A stretch of 64,000 nt of DNA from Caprimulgus europaeus (lineage: Eukaryota; Chordata; Aves; Caprimulgiformes; Caprimulgidae), in NCBI GenBank assembly GCA_907165065.1, contig OU015550.1, forward strand, positions 5,801,501 to 5,865,500. Direction: 5' to 3'. Of this stretch, positions 46,691 through 60,697 are shown one piece after another (positions within the stretch are counted from its first letter, which is position 1; every line of letters starts with the position of its first letter). Below the pieces are notes generated by a model. That model was not told where the DNA came from, made no database searches, and was given only the letters and a program-made list of their open reading frames with translations. The translations under genes and the position numbers were made by a program.

Positions 46691-49600
46691 AAGGTAGTGC
46701 AGCTGTATTTTAACTAACACCATCTCCTGGTTTTGCTCGGGCCCATATGGATCATACACGCTGTTTAGTTGTATTAACAGCAATACTAATACAAGCTGGC
46801 TGCTACGCTTCAACACAACCCTGAGTCCCTGTGGGACTGCAAAACACTTTACAGAAGCATCTGACGAGGAAAACTTTGCCAGGGAATCGCAGCCGCCTCT
46901 CCGGCCATACAGGGCAACGCGCACGTTACACGCTCCAGCTTCCCAGCTTGCAAACCCCAATCGCCAGCGCCCTGCAACGCAGAGCGGAGCAAAGGGCAGA
47001 GCTGAGCTCTGCAGAGGAGATGGATGCTGGGTTCCTCCATCCCCACCATCCCCAGCCCTCGCTGACCGCAGCCGGCTGAGTGCTTCTGCTTCCCAAGGCT
47101 CCACGCTTTTGCAAGGCGCTCCGGTGTTTTTGGCAGCCACTGAACTGGAAGGAAAAGGGTCTGATTATCTCCTCCACCACCTCAGTGGTGACCCAGAGCA
47201 GTGACCCCTTTCCTGTCACTCTACATTTGCTCTGGATGTTGTACGCAGGGAGGGGGCAAAGCCGTCACAATTGATCCGGGCTGCAGCCATCGGCTCCCTC
47301 CTCTGCGCGTGGCACGGGAGGCAGATGCTTTGTTTATCGCAGGGTTTCAGCTCCTTCTCTTGCTCAGGGGCTTGTGATCTGCGTGCCCGTGTTAGAGGAG
47401 TGATGTGGGAGGTGATATCAAGGTGGTAGGACCGGGGTTGGTGGAGTAGGACCTGTCCACAGCCCAGATCCAGCTCAGGATGGGCAGCATCCATCCAGGA
47501 AACAGCTTCTTCCCTTCCACTGCCTGCTTAAAAGCCAGCCAGATAATGCAGCCTCCATTTTGCTTTCACTATCCAAAACATTGCCATCCTCAAAAATCTG
47601 TAAGGGCACCCTGAATTTTTGAGCTACATAATAGGGAAAGGTAGCCAGCTCAGTCAGGAGACATCCCACCGCTCAGTGGTAAGAGGAGAGCAGCGAGACC
47701 ACCACCTCCTCCACAGCAAGCACCTGAAATCTTAAATGCCCACACAAGACCATCTCCAGTTTCACAGTTTCATAGACAACAACAGGCAGCCCTTGTCTAC
47801 AGACTTGTCTTGACCCACTGACAGCAGCTTTGTCACTTTAACACGAGTGTCCCCGAGCCGGGGACATTGATCAAGGCAACTGCCTATCAATCAGCTGGCA
47901 CTAACCTGCTCCGACAAGGCACTCGGGAGGACGCTCCCCAAACACCACCACAACCCTTAATTATTTACATCTCTGACTTTTTCAATTACTTCCTCGGCAG
48001 GGAGCAATGTGCCTGGTTCTGCAGAGGGACACTGAGTGCACGGGGTGGGGGGAGAAACAGGGACAAGGGGGAGGTGAAAGGTGGCATTAGCCCAAAGCAC
48101 CCTGCACTCCTTTAATGGAGAAATAAAAGCAGCTAGGTTGTTTGGAGGGGCAGACAGGGTCTTGTCCCACCTCTTGCACTTCTCCCTCAGAAGAAACTTC
48201 CCAGGATGTCCCATCTGCCTTGGTCCAGCTTTCCCTGGGCCCAGCTGGTGCCTCCAACCATTTTCAACACTGCATTTAAGTCACCTTTGTCACAGATGCT
48301 GGCATTGCTTCCAGGTAAAAAAACTGCACTGGGTTTCTATTACTTGAACACCAAAAAGTGGCTGAAAAGATCTGCTGTTGTGATCTGACACCAACCCCGA
48401 CTCACAGCTTGGTCTGCAGCTTTTGGGGAAAGCTCTCTGCAGCATCCAGAAAGCATCCAAATCCCTCGGCGTTCCCCGGTCCTGCCTGATGTGATGCACT
48501 CGCCTCCCGCTGAGCCGAGCACGACCAGATTGTGTGAGAAATGAAAAATAGCCATCTGGATTCTTGGGATGAAGACAGCCAGGAAAGTTTCTGGAGAAGG
48601 CACCGTTCTGTGGGAATCTGCAGAAACATCCCTGCAGCAGCAGCTGCTGGTGCCAGAGGAACGCGGGGGGCTGTGCGGGGCGGTGGATTGCGATACAAAG
48701 CCTTTGCCCATGAAACCACTGGCTCCAGTCCAGACTGGAAGATGCTGCTGCTCTGACAGTGGTTTGGCAGTCTCTGTGATTTCGGGATGGGTTCACATTT
48801 AAGCCCTTCCTGATGTTTCAGCCATGGATCAAGGACAGAGGTAGATCTTGTCAGGAATGGGAAGGGGATCTCTGGGCCACGATAGCCTTCCTCCTGCAAC
48901 AGGACAGAAGTTGGGGGGGTACAACCTCTAACCCAGCTCCAGCAATCTTCCTTGCATGCCCTTGGGCACACCACTGTGTCCTCCCTTCCCAGTTGGAAAA
49001 TGGACAGAAACTTTCTGCTCATTGCCATCCTAGTACATGGCTTTTGGGGCTGGGTGCAGGGAAGAGCCAGCACAATAGTGGGATTTGCTCTGTATTTCTG
49101 CAGGATCAATAAATAACGCACAGGTCCCTGCTGATAGCTCAGCAAAAAGCTTGAGCAGAAGAAGGCAAAAGGAGGCAGGAACGAGGAGCTTGCACAGGTG
49201 CTCTTTAAGCTCCAGTAAAACTGCACTTCCCTGCACTGAATGTATTTTAGAACTAAAGCAGCAGTGGTCAGGCCCTCAGCTCTCTTCCAGTAAGCTGTGG
49301 AGCAGTTGGGAGATGTAGGAAGAAACCAGCACCTTTAAATCCGGGGAGGCCAATAACAGCAAACTGAACAGGAAACATCAAGGAGTCAGAGAGCAGTGTG
49401 GCTCCCAGACTGTCACCTCAATGCTTTTTCAGCCGGTCACCTCAGCTCTGCTTGCTCTTCCCAACCTAAATAGCTGCAGCGTTATCATCTCCCTGTCCTG
49501 TTGTTGATGCTGCTGGGAAACCATTTCAGGGGCTCAGGATACGGGAGGTTGGCAGCAGAGCCACACGAGTCAGGCACACGTGCAGGAGATGTGGGGCAGT

Positions 49601-52600
49601 CACAGCTAAAGCCTGTCCCATCTCAGCCATGCAGTGCCACCACGCAGGGACACTCAGCAGTCCCTGCAGCACAGAGTGATTCCCCAGGGCTCAGCCCCCG
49701 CATTTCACTCCAGCCCATTTCCCAGCTGCTGCCTGTCCCCAGAACACAGCAACCGCCTCTGCCACGAGCCCACGCCACGCTGGGAACTGGGAACGATGAT
49801 GCCACATCTCCCAACAGACCAGTTTGAGCATCAGCAGTGATGGCAGAGCTCCCAGCAAAGAGACCTGAGCTGGGAGGTGGATGGGGCAGCCCCCCGTGAG
49901 CCCTGGGCAGGGGGACAGGGATGGGCAGGGGGCTGGCCAGGACGCTGCTGCACGTAGGTGGTGACACGGGCTCCCCACGGGCACAGGGACCAGGACCCAC
50001 CTGCTGCGTCACATGCTGCCAACAACGAGAGGATCCAACACCTCTTTAATAAATTCATCAAAGTATTTTTAAATTAACTCCAGTACACTCTGTGTCGCCT
50101 GTGCTCCCGCTCCCGGGAGCGGCTGTGACAGACCTGGCTTTGGGATGTAATTAATCAACACGTGTAACCTGTGCTCAGCACAGCTTCTGGATTTGCTTGT
50201 GTTAATTGGGATGCGAGGTAAAGCGTCTCGCAGCAGAATCCTACGTGCTTCCAGACTTATTTTCCTTAAGGATTTAGACAGTCAAATCCCATCTGTCCCT
50301 GCTCCACACCTTCCTCTCCAATTCCTTTCCCTAAAAAAAGACGCTGCCTGGCATTTCATTTCATTTCACCACCTCCCACCCAAATTAACTCCCCTCTGAC
50401 GGAGCACCAGCATCTCTAACGTCCCCGTATCACACACGCCCCTCCCTCGGGCACACCTTTTCTGCAGAAGCCCAGCCCCACGTCCCTCCCTCGCACGCTC
50501 CCCTGCTCCGAGCCATCGCCCCTGCCCGCGGCAAGGAGCACAGGGAGCCACACGCGCCTCCAGACCCGCACACACACCCGCCCGTGGTATGATAGGTGCA
50601 ATTTTGAGCAATTTCCCTGCCAGTTTCCCTGCAATCTCATGTAATCTCCCCCCTGCAAAAGGGGATCAGAGATCCCATGGTGCCTTTGCTTGGCCATAAA
50701 GAATGCAAATCACATCCCCTGATGGTTTTGAATAACACAGATGAGAGCAGCCAGCAAAATCCAGGAAGGTGGGGTGTCTGCTTGTTAGCTCAAATTTGTG
50801 GTTACTCCAGCTCCAAGTCAGATCAAGACATGCACAAAGAGCTTCAGCAGTGGCTGGGCAAGGGAAATAATTTGTTTAGACCATCCAAACTGCCAGTTTC
50901 CTGCAGGTCCTGTATGTGAAGCTGCTAGGGACCTGTCAAAAGGTGCCCTGTGGGGTTCTGCATTCAAATGGTCTCACCAGCACCAAGGATGACGGCTCCT
51001 TGTACTCTCTGGGGGAGCAAAGGGAAAACAGCCCTCAGTTGGCCAGGCCTGGGCTTTGTCCCCTGCAGGGACTGACCACTGCAGCTCAGGGGGAGATGAA
51101 CTGAGGATGGAAATAGGGATTCAGGGCTCCTCGGGCTGTATCTCACCCAGAGGATGCTCCTCTGCGCCCACCAGCCTCAGCCCAGTGCACATCAGGACAA
51201 CTTGTCACTTCCACATACATCGATCTGCGTACGCTGGAGCCAGCAGCTCAACGTACAGATCTCGGGGGTGGATGTACAGGAAGGTAAAACACGAGCTGCT
51301 TTTCTCCTGCACTACCAAACACCCACTAGAATTCAGCACAGCAAGTCCATGCATTAAAAATATCTCCTTTTTATAACACAAACCGCAGCTATTTAACAGT
51401 CCAGTGGGCAATTTCACCAGAGCGTTACAGCTCCAGCGCTCCTCAGCCCCCGGTTTAAGGTGGAGATGAAATTCAAGGCTATCACAGATGCACCTGGATC
51501 CTCTCAATGCTCTGATTCTCACCCCAAAGCCCTGGGCCTGCCAGCTGGGACATGGAGCTGAACCAAACACTGAACTCTTCTGGTTTCAGACCTTGTCTCT
51601 AAAGAGCAGCACAGAGTCTCCAGCACTGAGGAATATCCTTGGGAAAAAGCAAGCAGTGGAGAAGGCAACCACAGGGAAGCAAAGGAAATGAAGAGGGAGT
51701 GACCACAGATATATTGTACTTTATTATTACCAACAAGACCTGAACTGGGAAAGTTCCCAGAAGGCACACTAAACTTCTGTACAACCATTTTTCCTCTTAG
51801 AAATCACGCTCAGGCTGATGGAGCACTCCAGATTAAACAGACATTCGCTCATTCTGGGATTTTGCTGTAATCCAAACCACAATTCCCTGATAAACTGTTC
51901 CTGTATTGGTGGATTGATGTGTCCCAGATGCTCAAGCTTCCAGAAGAACCTACAAACCAGTTCCTCCTGGGACTAGTGGCCAATTCCCAGCACTGTCAAT
52001 CTCCCTTTCATGAACAAAACCAGTAGAAGTGGTTGAGCCAAGTAAGAACATGACAGCCCAGGGGTAATTGTCACCTAGCAGGGCACGTATGCTATATTTA
52101 TCTGCCTGGGCACATGGGAAATGTGTGTGCCGGCAGAGCTGTGAGCACACATGGGTGGAGGTGATGGGGAGAAGGCACAGGAGCTGCAAATTTTAGGAAT
52201 TTGAGCTATTTCTTCTAATTAAACTAGCAAGTTCTTCTTTCCTAAAAATTCCTTCTTATATTTGGAAAATTATTCATTTAAATTGCATGCATTCAACCTC
52301 ATTTAAACTCCTCCCTCAGCCTAGAAGCACTCAGATAAAAAGCCCCCATCTTTTTGAAGACACATTCCCAAGAGGTATTTCCATCCAGAGCTCTGACTGG
52401 AGCAGCACGGGAGAGCCCCTGGGAGCAGAGACCCTGTGCCTTGACCCCGCATCGCTGCCGGCCGCGGCGGAGGGGAACCGAGGAGCAGGGACGTGATGGC
52501 ACTCTGGGCTCAGACACGTCACACCCGACGCACACACGTGAAAAACACATCAGGAAGAGTTTGCTGGCAGGGACATGTCAATGGCACCAGAGGGACCTTC

Positions 52601-55600
52601 TGGGCAATGACATGCAGATCTACCTGTAGGAAATAAAGTGAAGGGAGCCAAGGGCTCAACTGATGTTTAATCAAAACACATCAAAATCAGTAGAAGGGCT
52701 TTTTTTCCAGGACTGAAGGAAAACAGAGCTGGTTGCTTATAAAGGAGTAACAGTAAGCAGGTCACTCTCCTCTCCCTGAGGCACTGAGCCCTGCTCGGAC
52801 GTGGCAGTGTGTCACTGTCCCATGCTGTCCTATACCAACAGGTAAATTGTCCTCAGCACTGCAGGGCTGCCAGAGGCCAAGTCAAACCATCTCCTTAACA
52901 GCAAAGACATCCCTTTCTTTTCACTCCCTGCAGCGAATACTTTTTCAGCACCTATTTTCTTTCCCCTAAAGGAACAAACCACAACCTTTACTTTCTACGT
53001 GAGCCTCAAGGAAGCACAAAACGAACTTTAGGCAAAGGCTGACATGTCTTGAAACAATTATTGCCCATCTAAGGGGAGAGGGAGGGTTGGCAAGAGATTA
53101 CTTTTAGAGATTAGGGCTAGAGTGACTGACAAACTGACACGCAGCAGCGTTTGTCTTTAATCTGAAACAGGTTTGGGACAGAATTTAGAAAAAAAAACCC
53201 CAACCAACCAACAACGCAGCCACCCACCGACAAGAACTCCTCGGAGGCAGGAAAGCTGCAGCCAGCAATACTAATGAGTTTCTCAGTTACCAGCCACCCT
53301 CTCCTTCAAAGGAGACACACGTCACCATTTCCAGTGCCAGTGTGGGAATGTGTCCTCCCTCCCCAGGGCCAGGGGACAGACCCACGGACACCCATGGGAG
53401 AAGCCACTGCAGCAGATCTGCTCGTGGGGCATCAGCCACGGGCTTGTGCAGAGTCCTGCAGTGAGACCGGGCAGCTCAGCTCCATCCCGTGACGGGAAGG
53501 GATGTGGGGCCCAGGGAGCCCAAACAGCAGCAATTCTGCCCCAAATCCACTGCTGAGCCACGACGTGCTGTGCCTACACTCAGCACTAAGCACAGAAACA
53601 ACCAACACAACCCCACACTGAGGCCGTGCATCGCATCCTGCACCCCACACCCAGGCTAGGGACTGGGGACACACTGGTCCCTCCTGCCACACAGACACCA
53701 CTGTGCCACGGTCCAGCCCAGGCTCCTGCTCAGTTCCAGCCACCCAGCCCAGGTTTCACCTTCAAGGTTCCCTATTTTCAGACACACCCAGAACCTCCCC
53801 AGCCGATGCCAGCGGTGACACGTCACAGCCCAGCAGCTCTGCAGGGCCACTCTCACAGGGCTCCCGCTACCCTGCGTCACACAGTGCCAGCTCTATCACG
53901 TGCCACTAAATCCCTTCCAATGGCACTGCAGTGATACTGGAGGAGACCAGTCTCACACAAAGTCCACACTACTAGAATAACAGAAATAAAATACATATTA
54001 ATGTAGACAAAAATACGTATTCAGCCAGGCAGCGCAGGAGGGGAGAGGACAACTTTTGAACTGGTCCACTCCATCAAAGCCAAAATGTTTTCAATTATTA
54101 TTAGTTTTTGCAAATATTTTTTTACCCCCATCCCATCCTGGCTGCCAGGGACAGGCAGTGGGAGGTGCTGGGGGAGCCCAGTGAGGCTGCACCCCAAGGC
54201 AGCCGGTCTGTTGGGAGAACCACAACCCAACAATTCCACCAGCTCCACCACGAGCCAGAGACTGAATGATGCCAATAAAAACAGTAACAGATGAACAGGC
54301 ACACACCAGCTGCATGAGAAGCTTGGGGTGAAGGTGGAGGGAATTAAATTAATCCCTTCATTATCAACCTGACCCCTGGAAAAATCTGAAGGAATGGCTG
54401 TGAGGTTCACAGCCCAGCACTAAAGCCAGAAGATCAGCTAACACAGCATCTGCCATCCCAGACGGGCTCTGCTCTAATCTCCACTGCTCCAGCTGGGATC
54501 GTGGTCGCTGGAGGCTGCCAGGAGCCAGGCATTCCCACCAGCCAGAGCCCGGGCCATGCCACGCCGGTGCTCGGAGCAGAGAACTGGAGAAAAGGGCTGC
54601 AGGGAAAACACACGTGGAAAAGCAGAACAAGCAACACCACCCTGCAGCAGCGATTTCTACAGGAGAGCTTTGGAAATTACTTTCATTACCTCCTAGGGAC
54701 AAAATAGCCCAGAGCCTCCCAGCAGCAGGACACGATGCAGGACCTGTGCTGTCCCCGTGGTCCTGGGGTAGCTTTTCCTTGCCCATTTCTTACCCTTTTA
54801 GGAGGAAATTCAGTGTTTTTCTTTCACCGCCCCTGGTACCTGCATTATTAACGAAGAACTGGATTGGTTTACATCAATGCACTACGCCACAGGACTAAGT
54901 CAGTTAATGCTGTCAGCCTATCATTAAATATCAGGTGAGCTTTGGGTAAGCAGAGACAGGACACAGATGTGGCCCATGGGGAAGGGGAAAGGAGATGAGG
55001 ATGAGCCACTTGGGGATTTTAGGGAGGAAAGACACCTGAGCAGCCATGGCACACACACAGTACTGTTGGTGCAAGAGGAGAGCACGGAGCAGAGGTGGTC
55101 ATGGGCAGCGATGGGTGAGAGGAGCATCATCTCTGGTCGGGGCAAGGAGCAGGCAGCGCTCCAAGGGCAGATGCCACATGGCAGAAGAAAACCAAGTGCA
55201 CAGTGTGGAGGGATTTCTGCTCCTGCAATTGAACCCCTTCCACTGAACTGCCTGCCAAGCACCCTCCTGGCCCCGCTGCTGCTGCTGCCAACAGATCCTC
55301 AGGTAAAGGCTGGGAGGAGGGGAAAAAAATGAAGAAAAAAAAAAACCAAAAAAACCCTCTCCTTCCCAAGATTCATATCTGAAATTAATTTTATTATGAA
55401 GAATAACAACTGGGGAGCTGAAGGCAGAGAGCACCAGCCCCCCACTCATTTCTGCACCCCCGAGCACACTGTTGTGGGGGTGCTGGATGGCAAAGAGGCA
55501 CCACACCTGGGGGGGGATTACCAGAGTGGGCTGCTGCGTGCTGCTCCCGCTCCCAGCACAGACAGGCGGCTCAAAGCAGATTGATCTGCTGGATAATAAA

Positions 55601-56115
55601 GGCAAAAGATTCTCAAAAGGGACAAGTTTCAAGCCAAACTGCTAGGCTTCTCCTCTCCTCTCTTAATCCCTCTCAAAACTGTTGGTATTATATGTGGGGG
55701 GTAAGGGGGAGGATGGGGGGGATCTTCCCCCAAAAGGCAAACGAGCAGAAGCCGCTGAGCGCGGTGCCCCAGCCGAGCGCCGCAGAGGTGTCGCGGAGGC
55801 ACAAAGAGGAGATTAAGGCTGAAAGGCCACAGCGTTGAGCCAGGCAAGGAGTCTGCTGGAAAGGATGGGGAAGAGCACATGGGAAATAGTTTGGATGCCT
55901 GACAAAGAGATTGCAGAGACCATCTGTGTGAGGGGAGGAAGGGCAGGGTGCCAAGGAGAGCCATGGGAAGGTTCAGCCCAGCCAGGGAAAGGCAGGTCTT
56001 CCCAGCTGCACGTGTGAGACCCGCTCCCACCCTCCTCTTCCTCTCCTAAAGAAAGTGCAGCAACAGGCTGAGCTCAGAGAGGGACAAACAGGCACGTTGG
56101 TTTGGTTGGAGGACT
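46691..56115. other. Intronic stretch: no gene seen
   Basis: No repeat longer than short low-complexity runs, apart from the A-rich tract at 55323-55356. CpG-richer patches occur at about 52420-52530 and 55735-55805. The longest open frame of the window (minus, 48402-49226, 274 codons) lies here. Its translation has no domain, signal or repeat I recognise and overlaps three other long frames, so it is read as chance. Confidence 0.5.
55323..55356. repeat. A-rich low-complexity tract
   Basis: Three A runs broken by single tg/gaag/cc interruptions. No inserted copy is recognisable. Confidence 0.85.
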
Positions 56116-56272
56116 TAGAATCACAGAATTGCAGTGGTTGGAAAAGACCTTTAAGATCACCAAGTCCAACCATAAACCCAACACTGACAATTCCACCTCT
56201 AAACCATGTCCCTCAGCACCTCATCTACCCATCTGTTAAATCCCACCAGGGAAGGTGACTCCACCACCTCCC
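56116..56272 (-). mobile_element. CR1 LINE 3' tail
   Basis: Minus-strand tail covering the end of ORF2 (the EVVESP and DEVLRDMV coding region) and the tail up to gcaattctgtgattcta. It is closely related to 638-904 and 10531-10899 and truncated within the ggaggtggtggagtc block. Confidence 0.95.
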
Positions 56273-58744
56273 AGCTGGTTGCACAGCCATTCTTCCACCC
56301 ATGGGAGGTCTCTGATGTGTAGCACAAGTTTGCTTCCTTTGACATATTTTTGTGAACCCAGGAAGATCCAGGGCTGGTTCCCCGTGCTGGCAGTCACGGA
56401 GGTGACAGTCCCACCTGGTGGCCAACAGCTTGTGAGCAGCCACCTTCCTCGCTCTTTGCTCTGACCACCAAGCTGGGCTTGGGTCCTATTGCCTGAGAGA
56501 TGAGATCTCAGCTCATTGCAGCAGCCCATAAAACTGCCACCTGATCTGCCTTCCAGCTTGATCTAAAGGCACCTGTCAGGATGTAGCCACCACTAAAGGA
56601 GGGAAACACGAGAAAAGCGGCATTATTCTAATGTGGTTTTATTCTTCCTTTACTCTTCCACGCTGGAAGTGTAAGCCCAGCACAGAGAGCATCCACTCTG
56701 CACTGCTACACCCTGACCTCCAGAACCCACCTCAGCCCTGCAAGCTCAGCCTCCTCATCCCTCACAGGGGACAACAAAGCTTCACCTCTTCTGAAATAAT
56801 TTTGGATGTGCTGATAAGGAAAAGCTGCACCAGCCTGGAGCATGGTTAATGGGTACTGGTGATGACAGGGTCCAGCTGGTCTGTCACTCACCTACTCAAG
56901 GCCAGAGATAGTGGTGACAGCAGGTTTTTGGGATATGGATGCCTGCCCGTGTTGGGAACAGGACCAGGACCCAGTGACTCATTTTTCACAGGGCACTGAG
57001 CAGCCATTAGACATTAACGACTTTTGGCAACTCCTGACCTGGGTCAGAGTCAAACCAATGACCCAAAAGGGAGAGGTTTTGCTTTCCCCATCAGCAGCCC
57101 CCAGGAGCCATCCTCCACTGTGCTGCCTCTAAAAGAAGGAGCTTAGAAAGGACAGGCAGAGAGGTCCTCAGCTCTGGCACAGGGTAACCCTATCAACATG
57201 CGCTGCAGATACAGGCGGCTTTTTCCCCGGGAGGAATCAAAGCCTCATTGATACGTGAATTATGAATGAAACCTTAAGCTTTTAAACTTTTAACCTGTGC
57301 ATTTCTAAGAAAGTCTTAATTTAGCCAGAGACACTGCAGGGAAGAACAATGCTTCAGTGGAAGGTACTGGATTTTCTGGGCTTTTAAAATACACCCTTTT
57401 TTAAGATGAATATTTCATTTACTGAGTCATTCCCAAGGGAAAACAGAAATCCTGATCCACACTGTCCAAAGACATGGACTGAAATCTGTGCTGCAATGAG
57501 ACTCAGGGATCAGACTGACTTACACAGCCCCTGTCCCCCCCATCTAATTCCAGCTCTGGTTGCTTCCTCAGCAGCACCCAGGGCTTCTGCTTCCCACTCC
57601 TCCTCCCACCCAAGTTTCCAATTCCAAGGCACACTGTGAAAGGTTTTGGTGATGAACAAACCACTGAACATCTTCCACTGCCCAGTGCCTGAGTGGACAC
57701 AGCACTGCAGAGCCTGGCTGTCCCCCACCCACCACCCCACACCCTGTAATGTGCCTTCAAGAGTGTTTCAGGCTGAGCCTTGCCCTGTCCCACTCAGCAC
57801 AGCGACCGAGAGAAGCTCAGGGATGGGCTTCATCCAGCTCCTGGCTGTGAATTTACCCCCAGCCAAAGACACTGAAAGCTGGGAGCAGAAGAAAGCTCTG
57901 GGGATGGCAGCAAAGCAATAACAGTGATTCAGGGTGACAGAGGTCAGGTCACCTCACACCAAAGAAAACCAGAGTGGGTCAGTTTGGTGGAAATAACACT
58001 CATTAGAAGAATAAACTATATAATGAAGAGAGTGGAGGGGTGCTTTGCTTGGGTCTGGCAAGGCATTGTTAGACCTTACACCACCAATTCAAATCCTTCC
58101 CCAGCTTCCACTCCACTGGAATTCACTCAGAAAAAAAAAACCACCCAAACCAAAAACCACTTTGCTGACCAGTGCTGAATGAGATTTTGTTTATTTTCTA
58201 GACAACTGTGGGCACATTGCTTCCATCAGCAGCAGAGCTGGCACAGATCTGGGATGTGAGCAAAGCCAGGAACAAAATGAGCCAGAGCCTCAAGTCTTCT
58301 ACTGCCCTAAAACTAAGCCATCTCCAGGACAAGGGTGCAGAGAATTGCCTGGGTAGAAAGGTTGTGCAAAACCCAAACCCAGCCCAGAAAGGACAGGGAG
58401 GATAGAGGTGACACAGGAAGCACATGGTGGGAGAGATCACCTGCAAAGAACACCCCTGTATGTGGCATCACACCCCTCCATCAGCACAAATCAGTTGGCA
58501 ACATTACCTGGACACAGATAAACGGGGGCATTTGTGTTGGAACCCTTCCACACCTCAAAGCTTCATTCACCCACAGCTTCCCCTAAATATTAGGGGTGGC
58601 AGAAGATGTTGCTGCTCAGGGGAAGGAACTGGGAAGAATTGGGGCAAGAAAGGCAGAGGGGAGGCAACGCTGCCTCAGGCCTGCAGGGATTAGACTCGGC
58701 TACATCATGAGCCAGCAAAGCTCCTTGTTTGCTGAGGAGAGGAG

Positions 58745-58777
58745 AAAAAAAAATTTAAAAAGAAAAAAAAAGAAAAA
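58745..58777. repeat. A-rich low-complexity tract
   Basis: A9, TTT, A5, G, A9, G, A5. No inserted copy is recognisable. Confidence 0.85.
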
Positions 58778-60678
58778 TCAATCAGCCACAAGTTATAAAT
58801 AAAAGAGATGAAAGTTAGGAGTGAAACCAAAGAGGGCCCCATGTGGCCCTCTGCCTGGGGCACTTCTGCTAATTTTAGTTTCTCTGTTCTTCCCTGAGCT
58901 GTTTGGTTCGATGACCAGGCACTTTTAGAGTGTTTATTTTGCTGCAAATACCTAAAATTATTACACACAGGCATGGTCCAACCTGGGCATCAGCGTGGAA
59001 GGGGAGGGTGAGGAGGAGCCGCTTGGGACCCGTCCCCACCGTCCCACCACCACCACCATGGCAAAGCCAGCAGGTCCAGGTCTCTGAGATGGTCTGGGAT
59101 GACCGAAGGGCTGGCTGGTGGCCATGCCACCACATGCACAGGTCACCATGTCCACAGACCGTGGGGACAGTGGGTCCGTGTCACCGTGGATGCGCACAAA
59201 CCCAGGGTCCCTTCCAGCGCTGAGCACCCACTGGGACGTGCAGCCAACAGCACACACGCCTCCTGCTCACCCTCACACAAACCCCTGCACCCTCCCAGAG
59301 ACCCAGCGACGTTCCTGCAGCTCATCACACCCACCCATCACACTCCTCGCTCCCCAAAACACCGCGGCTCTGCTCGCTGCTGGGAGGTGGCCAGGGAGAG
59401 CCGCTTCGCAGCCACCGCATTTATTCCACAGAGAGAAAAGGCAGTAGCCTCACAGAAGCATCCTATACAGCAGAATGTATTTAAATACTTAATGAAGGAA
59501 TAAATCTGTGAGAGGGAGACATTTACTGCATCCTTATTCACACAGAGCCTTTGTGCAGGCCGGGGAGGGGGGCGGCGGGGCTGCCACTGCACCTGCGCTC
59601 CCGGCCGACAGCCGCTTTGCCAGGGTAATGAATATGGCAGGATCCTATTAAATGAGGCTCTACCTGTCAGGGAGGATATTGAGCGCTCCCAGCCTCCACA
59701 TCCATTCCCAAGGACTCGTCTCTGCTCCGACAAGATGCAGCACTTTATCGACAGGGACCTTCCCAGGGGTCTTGGGGAGCAAACAACGCACTGGGGGGCA
59801 GGGGGGTGGGGGGGACAGAGACAGATTGGGCCACTTTACAGCACCGTTTGCCTCCACACAAGACAGAGGGGCTTCTTCTGTTTCTTTTTTAATCCCCTCC
59901 AGGCAATATGTCAGAGGGGAGAAGTCATGAACTCATGAAGCTCATCCCATAGTGAAGGCAGGGCTGGAGGCCAAGGGCTGGGCTAAAGTGGAGCCCTGGA
60001 CCAAAGGGTCTAGGTGAAGGTCCCAGGAGGACATTTAAGTCCAACTTGTGCCCTCAAGCCCTAGAAATGTCCTTCCTTCAGCTGGGGCAGAGCCTGGGTG
60101 CTCTACCATTTTACTGCAAGTGAAAAAGCGTGTTTTGCTTTAGTTGTTCAGCCCCAGGCCAGGCAGCAGCAGGCTGAGCTGGGATGCCTGGACCAAGCAC
60201 ATCCCATTTGTCTGGGTTTGGAAGCAGAAACACCACAGCCCAGTGAGGCTGAGCCATGCCCTGTGTCCCCAGCCCTTTGCTGCTTGAGAAGACACAGAGC
60301 AGGAGATGCCAAACCCCGCATGTTAAAGCTGAACATCGTTAAAGCATCACATGCAGTTCTCCCCATTTTGTGCTACCAGAGCCTTCACCCCACACCACCA
60401 GCCACCCACGGTGGGTTTGTCACTTCCCTGCAGGACAGGGTGGCAGGAGCAAGTGCAAGGTGTTGGTGATGAAATACAAGAGCTCAGTGTTCGCTTGTAT
60501 TTTACATTTCAAGGAACTAAATGCACCTGCAAATATTCAAGATAGAGCAGCAGCACCAGTCCCACACTCACACCCAGCATCCCTCAGCATCCCTCCTCCT
60601 CCAGCCATCACTCTGCTCTCAGTTTTACCTCCCAAATACACCCAAACTCATCCTGCCCTTTGCGTGCCCTTCTGCCTG

Positions 60679-60697
60679 CCCTCCCTCCCTCCCTCCC
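60679..60697. repeat. Short CCCT microsatellite
   Basis: Between four and five CCCT units in a row. Short, but tetranucleotide runs like this can vary in length. Confidence 0.85.

Noticed and set aside
48402-49226. Longest open frame in the window (minus strand, 274 codons)
   Set aside because: No domain, signal peptide, repeat or family resemblance. It overlaps other long frames and has no promoter or splice support. Frames this long occur by chance in 64 kb of fairly GC-rich DNA.
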